From Yersinia massiliensis CCUG 53443 (GTDB lineage: Bacteria > Pseudomonadota > Gammaproteobacteria > Enterobacterales > Enterobacteriaceae): DNA of 64,000 nt. Shown piece by piece: positions 37,978 to 47,680 of the stretch. The position numbers were made by a program, and so were the translations under genes. How positions within the stretch are numbered: position 1 is the stretch's first letter; each line of letters opens with the position of its first letter. The notes under the pieces were generated by a model. That model was not told the origin of the DNA. It saw nothing but the letters and a program-made list of their open reading frames with translations, and did not search any database. The stretch spans positions 111,370-175,369 of the forward strand of contig NZ_HE997643.1 in NCBI RefSeq assembly GCF_000312485.1, read 5' to 3'.

Positions 37978-38661
37978 TTAAAAAATGAACCGATAGCCAA
38001 CACCCGTTTCAGTCAATAAATGTTTTGGCCGAGTGGGGTCCGTTTCTAATTTTTGGCGCAAATGGCCCATGTAAATGCGCAGATAATGGCTATGTTCAAC
38101 ATAATTTGGCCCCCAGACTTGGGTGAGTAACTGGCGTTGTGTGATGACTTTGCCAGCATTGGCTATTAAGGCTGACAGCAAGCGAAACTCAATGGGGGTG
38201 AGGTGCAAACTTTCACCCGAACGGGTGACTTGGCGGTTAATCAAATCCACGCTGATATCGGCAAAATTGACCAATGGGGTTTCTTGGCTGCCACTACTAT
38301 GACGGCGTAATGCCACTCGCACACGGGCCAATAATTCGCTAATGCCAAAGGGTTTACTCAAATAGTCATCCGCACCCGCATCCAATGCCAATACCTTGTC
38401 TTCTTCATTGCTACGAGCCGATAGCACGATAATCGGAATGGCGCTCCACTGACGAAGATCCTGAATGTAAGTCAGACCATCGCCATCGGGTAGGCCCAAA
38501 TCTAAAATGATCAGATCCGGCTTACGCGTACCTGCTTCAATCAAGCCTCGTTGAAGGGTATCGCTCTCAAATACTCGCCAGCCCTCGCTCTCCAACGCAA
38601 TACGTACAAAGCGGCGGATCTCTTTTTCGTCTTCAACGATGAGGATATTAGTTGGGGTGAT
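37978..38661 (-). CDS. kdpE: response regulator KdpE, apparent non-AUG start
   Basis: KdpE is the OmpR-type response regulator that activates kdpFABC under potassium limitation or osmotic stress. The receiver domain has ILIVEDE (acidic pair), phospho-Asp54 in LILDLGLPDG and SKPFG, and the C-terminal winged helix ends GVGYRFIF. No ATG, GTG or TTG lies upstream of ILIVEDE: the first in-frame TTG (38595) would remove 22 residues including the acidic pair, and a TAG stop lies six codons upstream of the first plausible start. ATC at 38661 (5 bases after AGGAG) or ATT at 38664 must initiate, giving 227 residues. Confidence 0.85.
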   Translation of the reverse strand: MTPTNILIVEDEKEIRRFVRIALESEGWRVFESDTLQRGLIEAGTRKPDLIILDLGLPDGDGLTYIQDLRQWSAIPIIVLSARSNEEDKVLALDAGADDYLSKPFGISELLARVRVALRRHSSGSQETPLVNFADISVDLINRQVTRSGESLHLTPIEFRLLSALIANAGKVITQRQLLTQVWGPNYVEHSHYLRIYMGHLRQKLETDPTRPKHLLTETGVGYRFIF

Positions 38662-38666
38662 AATGA

Positions 38667-38848
38667 CTCCTTTCGCCTAACATCATTAGGCTATTTTATT
38701 TGCCATTTTGAACCTGGGCAGTGCTCTGAATCCTCACGTACTTCGTGTACGCTCCGGTTCTTGCGCGCTGTCCGTGTCCAAACTGGCGGCAACAATGACG
38801 CCCACTGAGATAGGCTCCTTTCGCCTACCATCATTAGGCTGTCTTATT
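38667..38848. repeat. repeat element between kdpD and kdpE with 34-bp terminal direct repeats
   Basis: CTCCTTTCGCCTAACATCAT and the next 14 bases at 38667-38700 recur at 38815-38848 with 31 of 34 identities, 148 bases apart. Each copy contains a hairpin (GCCTAATGATGTTAGGC on the minus strand) and AAAGGAG. The right copy overlaps the kdpD stop and the left provides the kdpE Shine-Dalgarno. The 114 bases between include CACGTACTTCGTGTACG and resemble an intergenic repeat I associate with Yersinia genomes. Confidence 0.75.
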
Positions 38849-41570
38849 TCTCATTCTTTGTTGTATCAATGTACTCGATATCAACATTATCAGCATCAAT
38901 ATCCGGTGCGGCTTCCAACGGCAAGGTAAAGTGGAAACTTGCACCTCCCTCAGCGTTTTTCTCAACCCAAATACGCCCGCCGTGTACATCAATGATGGCA
39001 CGGCAAATGGCCAGTCCTAAACCTACACCAGGGATCGCTGACTCTTTGTTACCGCGAGAAAATTTATCAAAAATTAGCTGCTCTTGCCCCACCGCGACGC
39101 CAGAGCCATTATCCCAAACTTCGATATTGAGCCATTCGCCTTGGACGACCGCTCGAATACCCAACAAGGCATCATAACCTGCATATTTATGAGCGTTCTC
39201 GAGTAAATTGATAAATACCCGCTCTAGCAAGCTACCGTCACAATTGATCAGCACCATTTCATCCGGTAACTCGACACGAATTTGGTTATGGCTGAGCGTG
39301 GCTTCCAGCAGATGCAATGCGCTGCCAACAATTTCTTCTAATGATTGCCACTCCTTACGCAGACTAAAACCGCCAGATTGAATACGCGCCATATCCAGTA
39401 AATTGTTGACCAACCGAGTGGTACTCAGCACTTGTTGACGGATTTGGTTAGCCTGAGGGGCATGACGTGATCCTTCAGCAGCCAGATCCAGCGTCAATAT
39501 TTCTGCCTGCCCGAATAGCACTGTCAGTGGGGTGCGCAAATCATGTGACAGCGCGGCAAGCAGTGAATTACGCAGTTGCTCCCGTTCGGCATCCAACTTA
39601 GCCAATTCAGCACTGCGGGCCAGATGCAGCCTTTCCAACGCATTGGCGATTAGACTGGTGAAGGTTTGCAATAACCGCTGCTGTTCCGGCACCATCAATT
39701 GGCGCAAATTAGCCGGCTCTATCGCCAACACACCAAAAGTTTGTTTTGCAGCCGTCAGCGGCAGTAACTGATAAGGCACGCCCGGTAAGGTATCTGTCCC
39801 TGCACCAGCAGGTGCACCTTTATCAAAACTCCAACGGGCGATGGCCTCGTCAACAGAAAGGGGGCTGCCCTCATCGGTGGCGATTTGCAGCAAACGGCCG
39901 TCTTCCTGCGGCAGCAACAAGTCCGTTTTAGCCTGAAAACTGCTTGAGAGAAAATGGCGGCTGGTTTTGGCAATATCCGCAGGGGTGAGGGCGCGGTTTA
40001 ATCCTCGTGACATCTCATATAAATGTCGGGCGCGTTGTTCACGATAGCGGGCAATTCTGGCTTGATAGCGTACGCCCGCAGTGAGATTACCGACCACAAT
40101 CCCCACAATCAGCATCACACCAAAGGTCACCAGATATTGCACATCTGTGACCGCCAAAGACCAGTGTGGCTGCACAAAAAACAGATCGAAACTGGCGACA
40201 TTGATCACCGCTGCCAAGACCGAAGGCCAGCGGCCATAGAATAGGGCAATAATGACCACGCCAAGCAGGTAAACCATCACCAAGTTGGCTTGATCGAAAC
40301 CGGGAATTAACCATTGCGATAGAACGGTAATCAGCGCGCATAAACCGATGGCCGCGGCACAGCCACGCAACTGCATCCGCCACTTTTCCGTGAAGCTACG
40401 TGAATCGTTCTCTTTCGTCACATTGGCGGCACGATCATCTTCCAACGCGATAATCACCAAATCCAGATCGGGTCCTAATTTGCCCAGGCGATCGGCAAAA
40501 CTGCCGCGCAGTTTCCACTGTTTTTCGACCCGACGGCCGATAATGATTTTGCCTAAATTATGTTCACGAGCGTAGCGTAATACCGCTTTTTCTTCTTGAG
40601 GTTCAGACAGCGTAGCGGTTTCTGCACCCAATTCTTGCGCCAGTTTCAACGTGCGCAATATTGCCCGACGACGCGCTTCGGGCAAACCGTGCAAGCGCGG
40701 AGTTTCCACATACACGGCATGCCAGACACACCCTAATCGGGCAGCCAGTCGAGCAGCCGTACGCACCAGTTTTTCATTACCGCTGTTGTGACCGATACAC
40801 AGCAAGATGGCATCACGAGTATGCCAGACGCGCTCGCGCCCCTGAGTGTCACGGAAAGCGCGCATCTGGTCATCAACCCGATCGGCGGTGCGGCGCAAAG
40901 CCAGTTCGCGTAGGGCGATTAAGTTACCTTTGCGGAAGAAATGCTCAATGGCGCGTTCCGCCTGACCTGAAATATAGACTTTCCCTTCATTTAAGCGCTG
41001 GCGCAGATCATCCGGAGGCAGGTCAACCAAGACCACTTCGGTAGCCTCATCAAACATATGGTCGGGGACGGTTTCCCGCACCCGAATCCCCGTTACGCCG
41101 CCCACCACATCATTGAGACTTTCTAAGTGCTGCACATTCACGGTCGTTAGCACATCAATGCCAGCATCAAGCAGTTCTTCGACATCTTGCCAACGTTTGG
41201 GATGGCGGGAACCGGGGGCATTACTGTGTGCCAGCTCATCCATGAGGATCAAGGCCGGATGGCGTGCCAGTGCGGCATCGAGATCGAACTCACGGACCTG
41301 ACGGTTGCGGTGGTGGATGCGTTTTGGCGGCAGCGAGGTTAACCCCGCCAATAAAGCGGCAGTTTCACTCCGTCCATGTGTTTCGACGACCCCAATCAAC
41401 ACATCTAGCCCTTGAGCCCGCAGCCGTTGAGCTTCTTGCAACATGGCGTAGGTTTTACCCACCCCAGCACAAGCGCCGAAAAAAACTTTCAGCCGACCAC
41501 GGGGCTTTTCATTGGCGACGGCCAGTAAGCTGTCGGGATTTGGGCGGGTTGGTTCTGCATCCACCATCAT
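38844..41570 (-). CDS. kdpD: sensor histidine kinase KdpD
   Basis: A 908-residue membrane-bound potassium/turgor sensor. The N-terminal KdpD domain has Walker A GACAGVGKTYAM (about residue 33), followed by a universal-stress-like domain (about 250-370). Four membrane helices lie around 400-500, then a GAF-like region, the His box ALSHDLRTPLTV, and the ATPase N, G1 and G2 boxes (LENAHKYAG, DNGSGV, GVGLGLAIC). It starts (ATG ATG) 6 bases after the kdpC stop and is followed by the repeat element before kdpE. Confidence 0.95.
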   Translation of the reverse strand: MMVDAEPTRPNPDSLLAVANEKPRGRLKVFFGACAGVGKTYAMLQEAQRLRAQGLDVLIGVVETHGRSETAALLAGLTSLPPKRIHHRNRQVREFDLDAALARHPALILMDELAHSNAPGSRHPKRWQDVEELLDAGIDVLTTVNVQHLESLNDVVGGVTGIRVRETVPDHMFDEATEVVLVDLPPDDLRQRLNEGKVYISGQAERAIEHFFRKGNLIALRELALRRTADRVDDQMRAFRDTQGRERVWHTRDAILLCIGHNSGNEKLVRTAARLAARLGCVWHAVYVETPRLHGLPEARRRAILRTLKLAQELGAETATLSEPQEEKAVLRYAREHNLGKIIIGRRVEKQWKLRGSFADRLGKLGPDLDLVIIALEDDRAANVTKENDSRSFTEKWRMQLRGCAAAIGLCALITVLSQWLIPGFDQANLVMVYLLGVVIIALFYGRWPSVLAAVINVASFDLFFVQPHWSLAVTDVQYLVTFGVMLIVGIVVGNLTAGVRYQARIARYREQRARHLYEMSRGLNRALTPADIAKTSRHFLSSSFQAKTDLLLPQEDGRLLQIATDEGSPLSVDEAIARWSFDKGAPAGAGTDTLPGVPYQLLPLTAAKQTFGVLAIEPANLRQLMVPEQQRLLQTFTSLIANALERLHLARSAELAKLDAEREQLRNSLLAALSHDLRTPLTVLFGQAEILTLDLAAEGSRHAPQANQIRQQVLSTTRLVNNLLDMARIQSGGFSLRKEWQSLEEIVGSALHLLEATLSHNQIRVELPDEMVLINCDGSLLERVFINLLENAHKYAGYDALLGIRAVVQGEWLNIEVWDNGSGVAVGQEQLIFDKFSRGNKESAIPGVGLGLAICRAIIDVHGGRIWVEKNAEGGASFHFTLPLEAAPDIDADNVDIEYIDTTKNEK

Positions 41571-41576
41571 GTGTCC

Positions 41577-42215
41577 TTAAGGTTGGGTCGGGGTAGCCGG
41601 TACTGATACGTGACTTTGGGCGTCCAATGCGATATTCAGGTTTAACACGTTAACGACTGATTCGCCGAAGAAATTCGGTGTGGCTTTCTCTACGCTGCTA
41701 TCAATCAATTGCTTGACCTCAGATAACGGCATCTGGCGGATGTTAGCAATACGAGGCGCTTGATAATACGCCGCTTCCAGCGAAATGCTGGGGTCTAGGC
41801 CACTGCCAGAAGCGGTGACCAGATCAACCGGCACTGGACCCGTTTGCGTTGGGTTAGCTTTACGCTGTTGCTGAATTCGCTCATGAATAGCCTGATCCAG
41901 TGCTGGGTTGCTAATCGCCAGATTGCTGCCGCCTGAAGCCAGTGCATTATAAGGCATATCCGCCGTCACCGATGGGCGGCCAACAAAATAACCTGGTTGG
42001 GTAAAGTGTTGGCCGATCAAACTCGAACCGACCACTTCACCGTCTAGCATCACGAGCGATCCCTTGGCTTGGTGGGAAAACAAGATATTTGCCAGCCCTG
42101 TGGTGAGTAATGGGTAAGCGATGCCGGTGATCAGCGTCAGCAAAATAAGGAGTACTAGGGCAGGCCGTAAGTAAGATTGGCGTGCGGTAGATGACACATT
42201 GATGGTCGATGACAT
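41577..42215 (-). CDS. kdpC: KdpC subunit of the potassium-transporting ATPase
   Basis: A 212-residue single-span membrane protein that stabilises nucleotide binding in the KdpFABC pump. The N-terminal anchor ALVLLILLTLITGIAYPLL is followed by a periplasmic domain with LIGQHFTQPGYFVGRPS and SGSGLDPSISLEAA, conserved in the family. It is separated from kdpB by 127 bases, which is unusually long, and from kdpD by 6. Confidence 0.94.
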   Translation of the reverse strand: MSSTINVSSTARQSYLRPALVLLILLTLITGIAYPLLTTGLANILFSHQAKGSLVMLDGEVVGSSLIGQHFTQPGYFVGRPSVTADMPYNALASGGSNLAISNPALDQAIHERIQQQRKANPTQTGPVPVDLVTASGSGLDPSISLEAAYYQAPRIANIRQMPLSEVKQLIDSSVEKATPNFFGESVVNVLNLNIALDAQSHVSVPATPTQP

Positions 42216-42263
42216 CTTTTATTCCCTCAATATAGAACTTAAAAACAGATAGAACTTAAAACC

Positions 42264-42289
42264 GGCCACAGCGTGAGTTTGCTGCGGCC
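42264..42289 (-). other. stem-loop in the kdpB-kdpC gap
   Basis: On the minus strand GGCCGCAGC and GCTGTGGCC pair across an 8-base loop. A 13-base direct repeat (ATAGAACTTAAAA) also lies at the kdpC end of this gap. No T tract follows. Confidence 0.55.
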
Positions 42290-42342
42290 ACTTAAATGAC
42301 TAAAACCACGAACGGGTGATGACCACAATAAAATAGGCGCGA

Positions 42343-44412
42343 CTAGCCGACACTTAACGCTGTGAGCACTAAGTCGATCAGTTTGATGCCGACAAAAGGC
42401 ACTAACAGGCCACCTAATCCATAGATCCACAGATTACGGCGCAACAGAGCGGCGGCGCTCATCGCCTTATAGCTGACCCCTTTAAGCGCCAGTGGGATCA
42501 GGAACACAATCACCAATGCGTTAAAAATCACCGCCGACAAAATGGCTGATGCGGGTGAATGCAGTTGCATCACGTTCAGCGCGTTAAGTTGCGGATAGGT
42601 CGCCGCAAAAGCGGCGGGGATGATGGCGAAATATTTAGCGACATCGTTGGCGATACTAAACGTGGTCAGGGAACCTCGGGTCATCAGCATCTGTTTCCCG
42701 ATATGCACCACCTCAATCAACTTGGTAGGGTTTGAATCCAAATCCACCATGTTGCCTGCTTCTTTGGCGGCCTGAGTCCCTGAGTTCATCGCCACAGCCA
42801 CATCTGCCTGCGCCAGCGCAGGGGCATCGTTGGTACCGTCCCCCGTCATTGCCACCAAGCGACCTTCTGCCTGATATTGACGAATCAGTGCCAGTTTGGC
42901 TTCAGGTGTTGCTTCGGCGAGAAAATCATCCACACCCGCCTCAGCCGCAATGGCCGCCGCGGTTAAGCGGTTATCACCGGTGATCATCACGGTTTTGATG
43001 CCCATTTTGCGCAGTTCAGCAAAACGTTCTTTGATGCCGCCTTTGACGATATCTTTCAGCGCCACGACGCCAAGCACCCGTGCCCCATCAGCCACGACTA
43101 ATGGTGTGCCGCCTGTGCGAGCAACACTTTCTACCGCATCATCGACAGCGCGCGGGAAGTGGCCATCATTGGATTCCACATGGCGACGAATAGCATCGAC
43201 CGCGCCTTTGCGGATCATCCGGTCCTGCACATTAACGCCGCTCATCCGTGTTTGCGCTGAGAAGGGCACAAAGGTGGCATTTAAGCTGCGTAAATCACGT
43301 TCACGCAAGTTAAAGCGTTGTTTCGCTAACACGACAATGCTGCGGCCTTCAGGCGTTTCATCTGCCAGTGAAGAGAGTTGCGCGGCATCTGCCAGTTGTT
43401 GTTCGGTGACTCCCGGTGCGGGTAAAAACTCTGATGCTTGACGGTTGCCCAGCGTGATGGTGCCGGTTTTATCCAGTAGCAACACATCCACATCACCGGC
43501 GGCTTCCACGGCACGACCGCTGGTGGCGATCACATTTGCCCCTAGCATGCGGCTCATACCCGCCACCCCAATGGCGGACAACAAGCCACCAATCGTGGTT
43601 GGGATCAGGCAAACCAGTAGCGCCACCAAAACCGTAATGGTCACCGGATCACCGGCATGATTGGCTTCAATGCTGAATACGGAGAACGGATACAGGGTCG
43701 CCGTCGCCAGTAAAAAGACAATCGTCAGTGCCACCAGCAAGATGGTCAGTGCCACTTCGTTAGGCGTTTTACGCCGTTTTGCACCTTCAACCATGGCAAT
43801 CATTCGATCGAGGAAAGTTTCACCTGGGTTGACGCTGCACTGCACCACTAGCCAATCTGATAACACACGAGTCCCCCCTGTGACGGAAGAGAAATCGCCA
43901 CCAGATTCGCGGATAACCGGTGCGGATTCACCGGTAATGGCGCTTTCATCGACTGATGCGCCGCCTTCCAGTACTTCACCGTCGCATGGCACGGTATCAC
44001 CGGCCTCGATCAGCACTAAATCACCTTTGCGCAAGCTGTCGGCAGAGACCCTTTCCTGCGGTGCGTCCATACGGGCGGCGGACAACTTTTTAGCCCAACT
44101 GGTTTTTTTCACCCCGCGTAGACTTTCAGCCTGCGCTTTACTACGTCCTTCCGCTAAGGCTTCTGCCATGTTGGCAAACAGCACGGTAAACCATAACCAT
44201 ACGGCGACACTGCCGGTAAAACTGGCGCTACCGGTGGTTTGCCCACTTAAAATGGCCAGCCAGATAAGGGTCGTCAGCCAACTGCCCAGATACACCACGA
44301 ACATCACTGGATTACGCCACTGGACGCGCGGATCCAGTTTCTTAATGGCATCAATCAGCGCCGTACGAACCAGTGCCGGTTCAAAAATCGCGCGTTGTTT
44401 GTGAGTCATCAT
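42343..44412 (-). CDS. kdpB: KdpB, P-type ATPase subunit
   Basis: A 689-residue catalytic subunit that hydrolyses ATP for potassium import. The phosphorylation motif [10 protein letters not shown] has its Asp near residue 314, the actuator motif ITGESAPV and the hinge [14 protein letters not shown] are intact, and about seven membrane helices are present. Two ATGs open the frame ([15 protein letters not shown]) and either could be used. The gap to kdpA is 85 bases. Confidence 0.96.
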   Translation of the reverse strand: MMTHKQRAIFEPALVRTALIDAIKKLDPRVQWRNPVMFVVYLGSWLTTLIWLAILSGQTTGSASFTGSVAVWLWFTVLFANMAEALAEGRSKAQAESLRGVKKTSWAKKLSAARMDAPQERVSADSLRKGDLVLIEAGDTVPCDGEVLEGGASVDESAITGESAPVIRESGGDFSSVTGGTRVLSDWLVVQCSVNPGETFLDRMIAMVEGAKRRKTPNEVALTILLVALTIVFLLATATLYPFSVFSIEANHAGDPVTITVLVALLVCLIPTTIGGLLSAIGVAGMSRMLGANVIATSGRAVEAAGDVDVLLLDKTGTITLGNRQASEFLPAPGVTEQQLADAAQLSSLADETPEGRSIVVLAKQRFNLRERDLRSLNATFVPFSAQTRMSGVNVQDRMIRKGAVDAIRRHVESNDGHFPRAVDDAVESVARTGGTPLVVADGARVLGVVALKDIVKGGIKERFAELRKMGIKTVMITGDNRLTAAAIAAEAGVDDFLAEATPEAKLALIRQYQAEGRLVAMTGDGTNDAPALAQADVAVAMNSGTQAAKEAGNMVDLDSNPTKLIEVVHIGKQMLMTRGSLTTFSIANDVAKYFAIIPAAFAATYPQLNALNVMQLHSPASAILSAVIFNALVIVFLIPLALKGVSYKAMSAAALLRRNLWIYGLGGLLVPFVGIKLIDLVLTALSVG

Positions 44413-44497
44413 TCTTCTCTCTTAGCGATACCGTTAGTACGGGGAGTCGCAAGGGCGGGTGCGCGGCTTGCAACGTCAATGACAACGGGTAAAGTCA

Positions 44498-46186
44498 TCA
44501 ATGGGGTAACCAGATTTGCAGGTGTTCAGCCACAGGGCCGAGGGCCAGTGCTGGGATAAAGGTCAATGCGCCGACCAATAACACTGTTCCGACCAACAAA
44601 CCGATAAACAGCGGCCCAAAGGTGGGCAGGGTGCCGTTACCCGCCGGCTGCCGTTTCTTCGTGACCAATGAACTGGCAATCGCTAACACCGGCAGAATGA
44701 CGCCAAATCGGCCCAAGAACATCGCAACGGCGAGCAGCAGGTTATAAAACGGTGTGTTGACGCTCAGACCCGCAAAGGCACTACCGTTGTTGTTTGCCGC
44801 AGAGGAAAGGGCATAAAGCACCTCGCTAAACCCGTGTGCGCCAGGGTTGAGAATGCCAGCACGGCCCGCATCGGTGCAGAGTGCCAACGCGGTGCCAAGC
44901 AGTACGACTGCTGGGGTGACCAGAATAGCGAGCGCAGTCATCTTCATATCAAAGACGTCAATTTTCTTGCCGAGATATTCTGGGGTGCGGCCAATCATCA
45001 ATCCGGCAATAAAGACGGTCAGCAGCACGAATAGCAGCATGCCATATAAACCTGAACCGACGCCGCCGAACACCACTTCCCCAATTTGCATTAGCCACAT
45101 CGGCACCATGCCGCCCAGCGCAGTAAAGGAGTCATGCATTGCATTGACTGCGCCACAAGAGGCGGCGGTCGTCACCACGGCATACATGCTGGTGGAAAGG
45201 ATGCCGAAACGGGATTCTTTACCTTCCATGTTGATATTGCTGTCAGCGCCGAACTGCATTAAATGCGGGTTACCTGCCGACTCTGCATACATCACGACCA
45301 CGACCGCGACGATGAAGATAAGCGACATGGCCCAGATAAGCGCATGGCCTTGGCGGCTATCGCCCACTACCTGACCGAAGGCGAAACACAGTGCGCAAGG
45401 GATCAGGAAAATGGCGAGCATTTGCACAAAATTGGTCAATGCGGTTGGGTTTTCAAACGGATGTGCAGAGTTGGCCCCAAAGAAGCCCCCCCCGTTAGTG
45501 CCCAGCATCTTGATGGCCTCTTGCGACGCCACTGGCCCCATCGGTAAGGTTTGGCTAACCCCCTCTAATGTCATGATGTGTTGGTAGCCCGCCAGATTTT
45601 GCAAGACGCCCTGACTGACCATGATCAGTGCGATAATGAGCGCTATAGGCAATAAGACATATAAGGTGATACGCACTAAATCGACCCACGCATTACCTAA
45701 TGTGGTCGCCGAATGACGAGCAAAGGCACGAATGAGGGCGAAAGCGACTGCGATACCGGTGGCCGCAGAGAGGAAGTTTTGTACGGTCAACCCTGCCATT
45801 TGGCTCAAATAGCTGAGTGTATTTTCACCGCTATAGGCTTGCCAGTTGGTGTTAGTGACAAAACTCACTGCTGTGTTCAGGGCCAGATGCCAAGACATAC
45901 CCGGCATGTTTTCAGGGTTTAGCGGCAACGCACCTTGCGCCATCAGCAATACGAAGAGCAAGACAATACCCAGCAGGTTAAAGCTGAGGATCGCCAGCGC
46001 ATATTGCCAGCCATTCATTTCCTCATTTTTGACGCCACTACAACGCCATAAACCGGCCTCAATTTTTTGTAACGGCGCAAAAGGTTCGCCTTCGATGATT
46101 CGCGCTAAAAAACTGCCCAACGGACGGGACAGCACCAAGAGCACCAGCATGAAACTGGCGATAAGCAGAAATCCTGACGCTGCCAT
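44498..46186 (-). CDS. kdpA: KdpA, potassium-translocating subunit
   Basis: A 562-residue membrane protein related to K+ channels, carrying the ion-selective path of the pump. Four pore-loop segments are seen: [45 protein letters not shown] and [14 protein letters not shown]. The ATG at 46186 directly follows the kdpF stop (TAAATG). Confidence 0.96.
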   Translation of the reverse strand: MAASGFLLIASFMLVLLVLSRPLGSFLARIIEGEPFAPLQKIEAGLWRCSGVKNEEMNGWQYALAILSFNLLGIVLLFVLLMAQGALPLNPENMPGMSWHLALNTAVSFVTNTNWQAYSGENTLSYLSQMAGLTVQNFLSAATGIAVAFALIRAFARHSATTLGNAWVDLVRITLYVLLPIALIIALIMVSQGVLQNLAGYQHIMTLEGVSQTLPMGPVASQEAIKMLGTNGGGFFGANSAHPFENPTALTNFVQMLAIFLIPCALCFAFGQVVGDSRQGHALIWAMSLIFIVAVVVVMYAESAGNPHLMQFGADSNINMEGKESRFGILSTSMYAVVTTAASCGAVNAMHDSFTALGGMVPMWLMQIGEVVFGGVGSGLYGMLLFVLLTVFIAGLMIGRTPEYLGKKIDVFDMKMTALAILVTPAVVLLGTALALCTDAGRAGILNPGAHGFSEVLYALSSAANNNGSAFAGLSVNTPFYNLLLAVAMFLGRFGVILPVLAIASSLVTKKRQPAGNGTLPTFGPLFIGLLVGTVLLVGALTFIPALALGPVAEHLQIWLPH

Positions 46187-46279
46187 TTAAAAGTCCTCCG
46201 CATTAAACAGGGCATAAACCAAATATCCCAGCAGCAGTAGAACCAGCAACGCACCACCCATGATGCCAATATTCACCAT
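46187..46279 (-). CDS. kdpF: KdpF, small stabilising subunit
   Basis: A 30-residue single-helix peptide (MVNIGIMGGALLVLLLLGYL, then VYALFNAEDF) that stabilises the Kdp complex in the membrane. GGAGG lies upstream. The ATG at 46279 is only three bases from it, while the adjacent GTG at 46276 is six bases away and would give 29 residues, the E. coli length. The stop directly abuts the kdpA ATG. It is too short for routine gene calling. Confidence 0.9.
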   Translation of the reverse strand: MVNIGIMGGALLVLLLLGYLVYALFNAEDF

Positions 46280-46780
46280 ACACCTCCGCAGTCCCTATTT
46301 TTGATAGCCCATCTCTGTGATGGCTAATTGCCTGATAACAGCAGCTTAGGAAGTTGGGTGAAAAGTTCTTGATAAAAGAGTGGGGAAGCGTGTAAAAAAA
46401 GTATAAAAACGGTCAAAAAATCATCACATATCGGGTGTAAGTTATTCTGATGACAAAATGGGGGAGCAATGTTGCTCCGCTGAAGGAGTATTGATTGGCG
46501 GATGACATTCAATTTGTCGATTGCTAGATAACCGATAACGGTGATGTAACGAATGATCATTTTTAAATTAACTTCGATGTAACAAAATTACAGAAATGGC
46601 ATTTTTTATCAGATTTTATGCAAATTAAGTGGTCGGATGAGTGGTAAACTTTCAACCAATGCGGTAAAATTTTGTCCAGTTTCCAATTATCTTATTTTAC
46701 TTTCAGCGCCACAGGGTAAATTGGCTCACCGAACACTCGGGCCACCCACTACACGAAGGCGTTTTTAAAGGAGGATTGTT
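46280..46780. promoter_or_regulatory. divergent kdpF/ybfA control region
   Basis: About 500 AT-rich bases holding the kdp promoter with its KdpE operator (46390-46410) and the ybfA promoter. A 79-codon minus-strand frame here has no ribosome binding site or family and is left out. Confidence 0.6.
46390..46410 (-). promoter_or_regulatory. KdpE operator upstream of kdpF
   Basis: GTTTTTATACTTTTTTTACA followed by C on the minus strand matches the E. coli KdpE site as I recall it (TTTTTATACTTTTTTTACAC). It lies about 110 bases upstream of kdpF, appropriate for activation. Confidence 0.8.
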
Positions 46781-46987
46781 ATGTCCCTGTACAACGCATA
46801 CCCATTACATCAAGTTCTCCTGCGCCGTTGCGCAGTGATTTTGGCTGGGTTACTGGCATTGCCAGTGATGATTTTCCGTAAAGACCGTGCCCGTTTTTAT
46901 AGCTATCTGCACCGTGTTTGGGCGAAAACCAGTGATAAACCGGTTTGGTTGGCACAGTCTGAAATGGCCGCTCAAGATTTTTATTGA
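46781..46987 (+). CDS. ybfA: YbfA family small protein (DUF2517)
   Basis: A 68-residue protein starting [20 protein letters not shown] behind AAAGGAGGATTGTT. It has one hydrophobic segment ([16 protein letters not shown], about residues 17-32), so probably one membrane span, and a conserved basic tail [20 protein letters not shown] ending DFY, as in E. coli YbfA. Its function is unknown. It sits opposite kdp as in E. coli. Confidence 0.88.
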   Translation: MSLYNAYPLHQVLLRRCAVILAGLLALPVMIFRKDRARFYSYLHRVWAKTSDKPVWLAQSEMAAQDFY

Positions 46988-47035
46988 TAGCTAAAACCCT
47001 GCATTTTGCGGTGGTCAATGCACAATCAAACAGCT

Positions 47036-47065
47036 AGCCCGTGAGTTAACGCTCGCGGGCTTTTT
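47036..47065 (+). terminator. terminator of ybfA
   Basis: AGCCCGTGAG-TTAACG-CTCGCGGGCT followed by T residues, about 50 bases after the ybfA stop. Confidence 0.88.
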
Positions 47066-47191
47066 ATTGCTCGCGTTACTGCACTGATAAGTCAAGCAAT
47101 CACCCAATATCCTCGTACTTCGGCGACAGCGGTTATAGCTGTTATGATGATTAGGGTTAAGTTAAGAACAGTCAGGTAGAGGGAGGCGAGG

Positions 47192-47677
47192 ATGCAACAA
47201 AGCAATCAGGTGGCACAAAGCCGTGAGTATTGCCATGCGCGCGATGAATTAGATGCCTTATGTGCGGCAGGTGTCACTCGGGGGGGACTGATGGCATTTC
47301 ATAGTGCCTACAAATTGGTGCTACTGGCTCATTCTCAGCCAGAATATCGAGAGATCGGCCCTTTTATTGCTGCAATGGATAAATGGCCGTCGCTCATTGA
47401 GTTCACTACCGAGTACCGCCAACGTTTACTGCATTTGTTGTCACATCAACCCACCGCCGCGAACCATACCAATGTGTTAATGCATGTGCAGGGCTATTTC
47501 CGGCCCTATCTCAGCTCCACTCAACGTCAGGCGCTGGCGCAGCTTATCGACCAATATCGACTGGGTGAATTGCCTTTGAGTGCACCTATCGCGCAGATAA
47601 TGGCTTATCTGGCTGAATTCCCGAATGAGTATTTGTCTGGGCAGCACTACTTCACGTTTTATTCACCTCAAGGATAA
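47192..47677 (+). CDS. ybgA: YbgA (DUF1722) protein
   Basis: A 161-residue protein of the DUF1722 family. Conserved stretches are FHSAYKLVLLAHSQPEYREIG, HTNVLMHVQGYFRPYLSS and YRLGELPLSAPI. It stands alone here, whereas in some bacteria it is fused to a DUF523 domain. It lies three bases before phrB, so co-expression with the photolyase is nearly certain; a role in DNA or nucleotide damage is only suggested by that link. Confidence 0.85.
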   Translation: MQQSNQVAQSREYCHARDELDALCAAGVTRGGLMAFHSAYKLVLLAHSQPEYREIGPFIAAMDKWPSLIEFTTEYRQRLLHLLSHQPTAANHTNVLMHVQGYFRPYLSSTQRQALAQLIDQYRLGELPLSAPIAQIMAYLAEFPNEYLSGQHYFTFYSPQG

Positions 47678-47680
47678 GGT

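Noticed and set aside
43661-44404. A 247-codon ORF antisense to kdpB
   Set aside because: kdpB is complete with all P-type ATPase motifs; the antisense frame has low-complexity Ser/Thr composition and no family.
46324-46560. 79-codon ORF in the kdp promoter region
   Set aside because: It overlaps the KdpE operator, has no Shine-Dalgarno and no known family.
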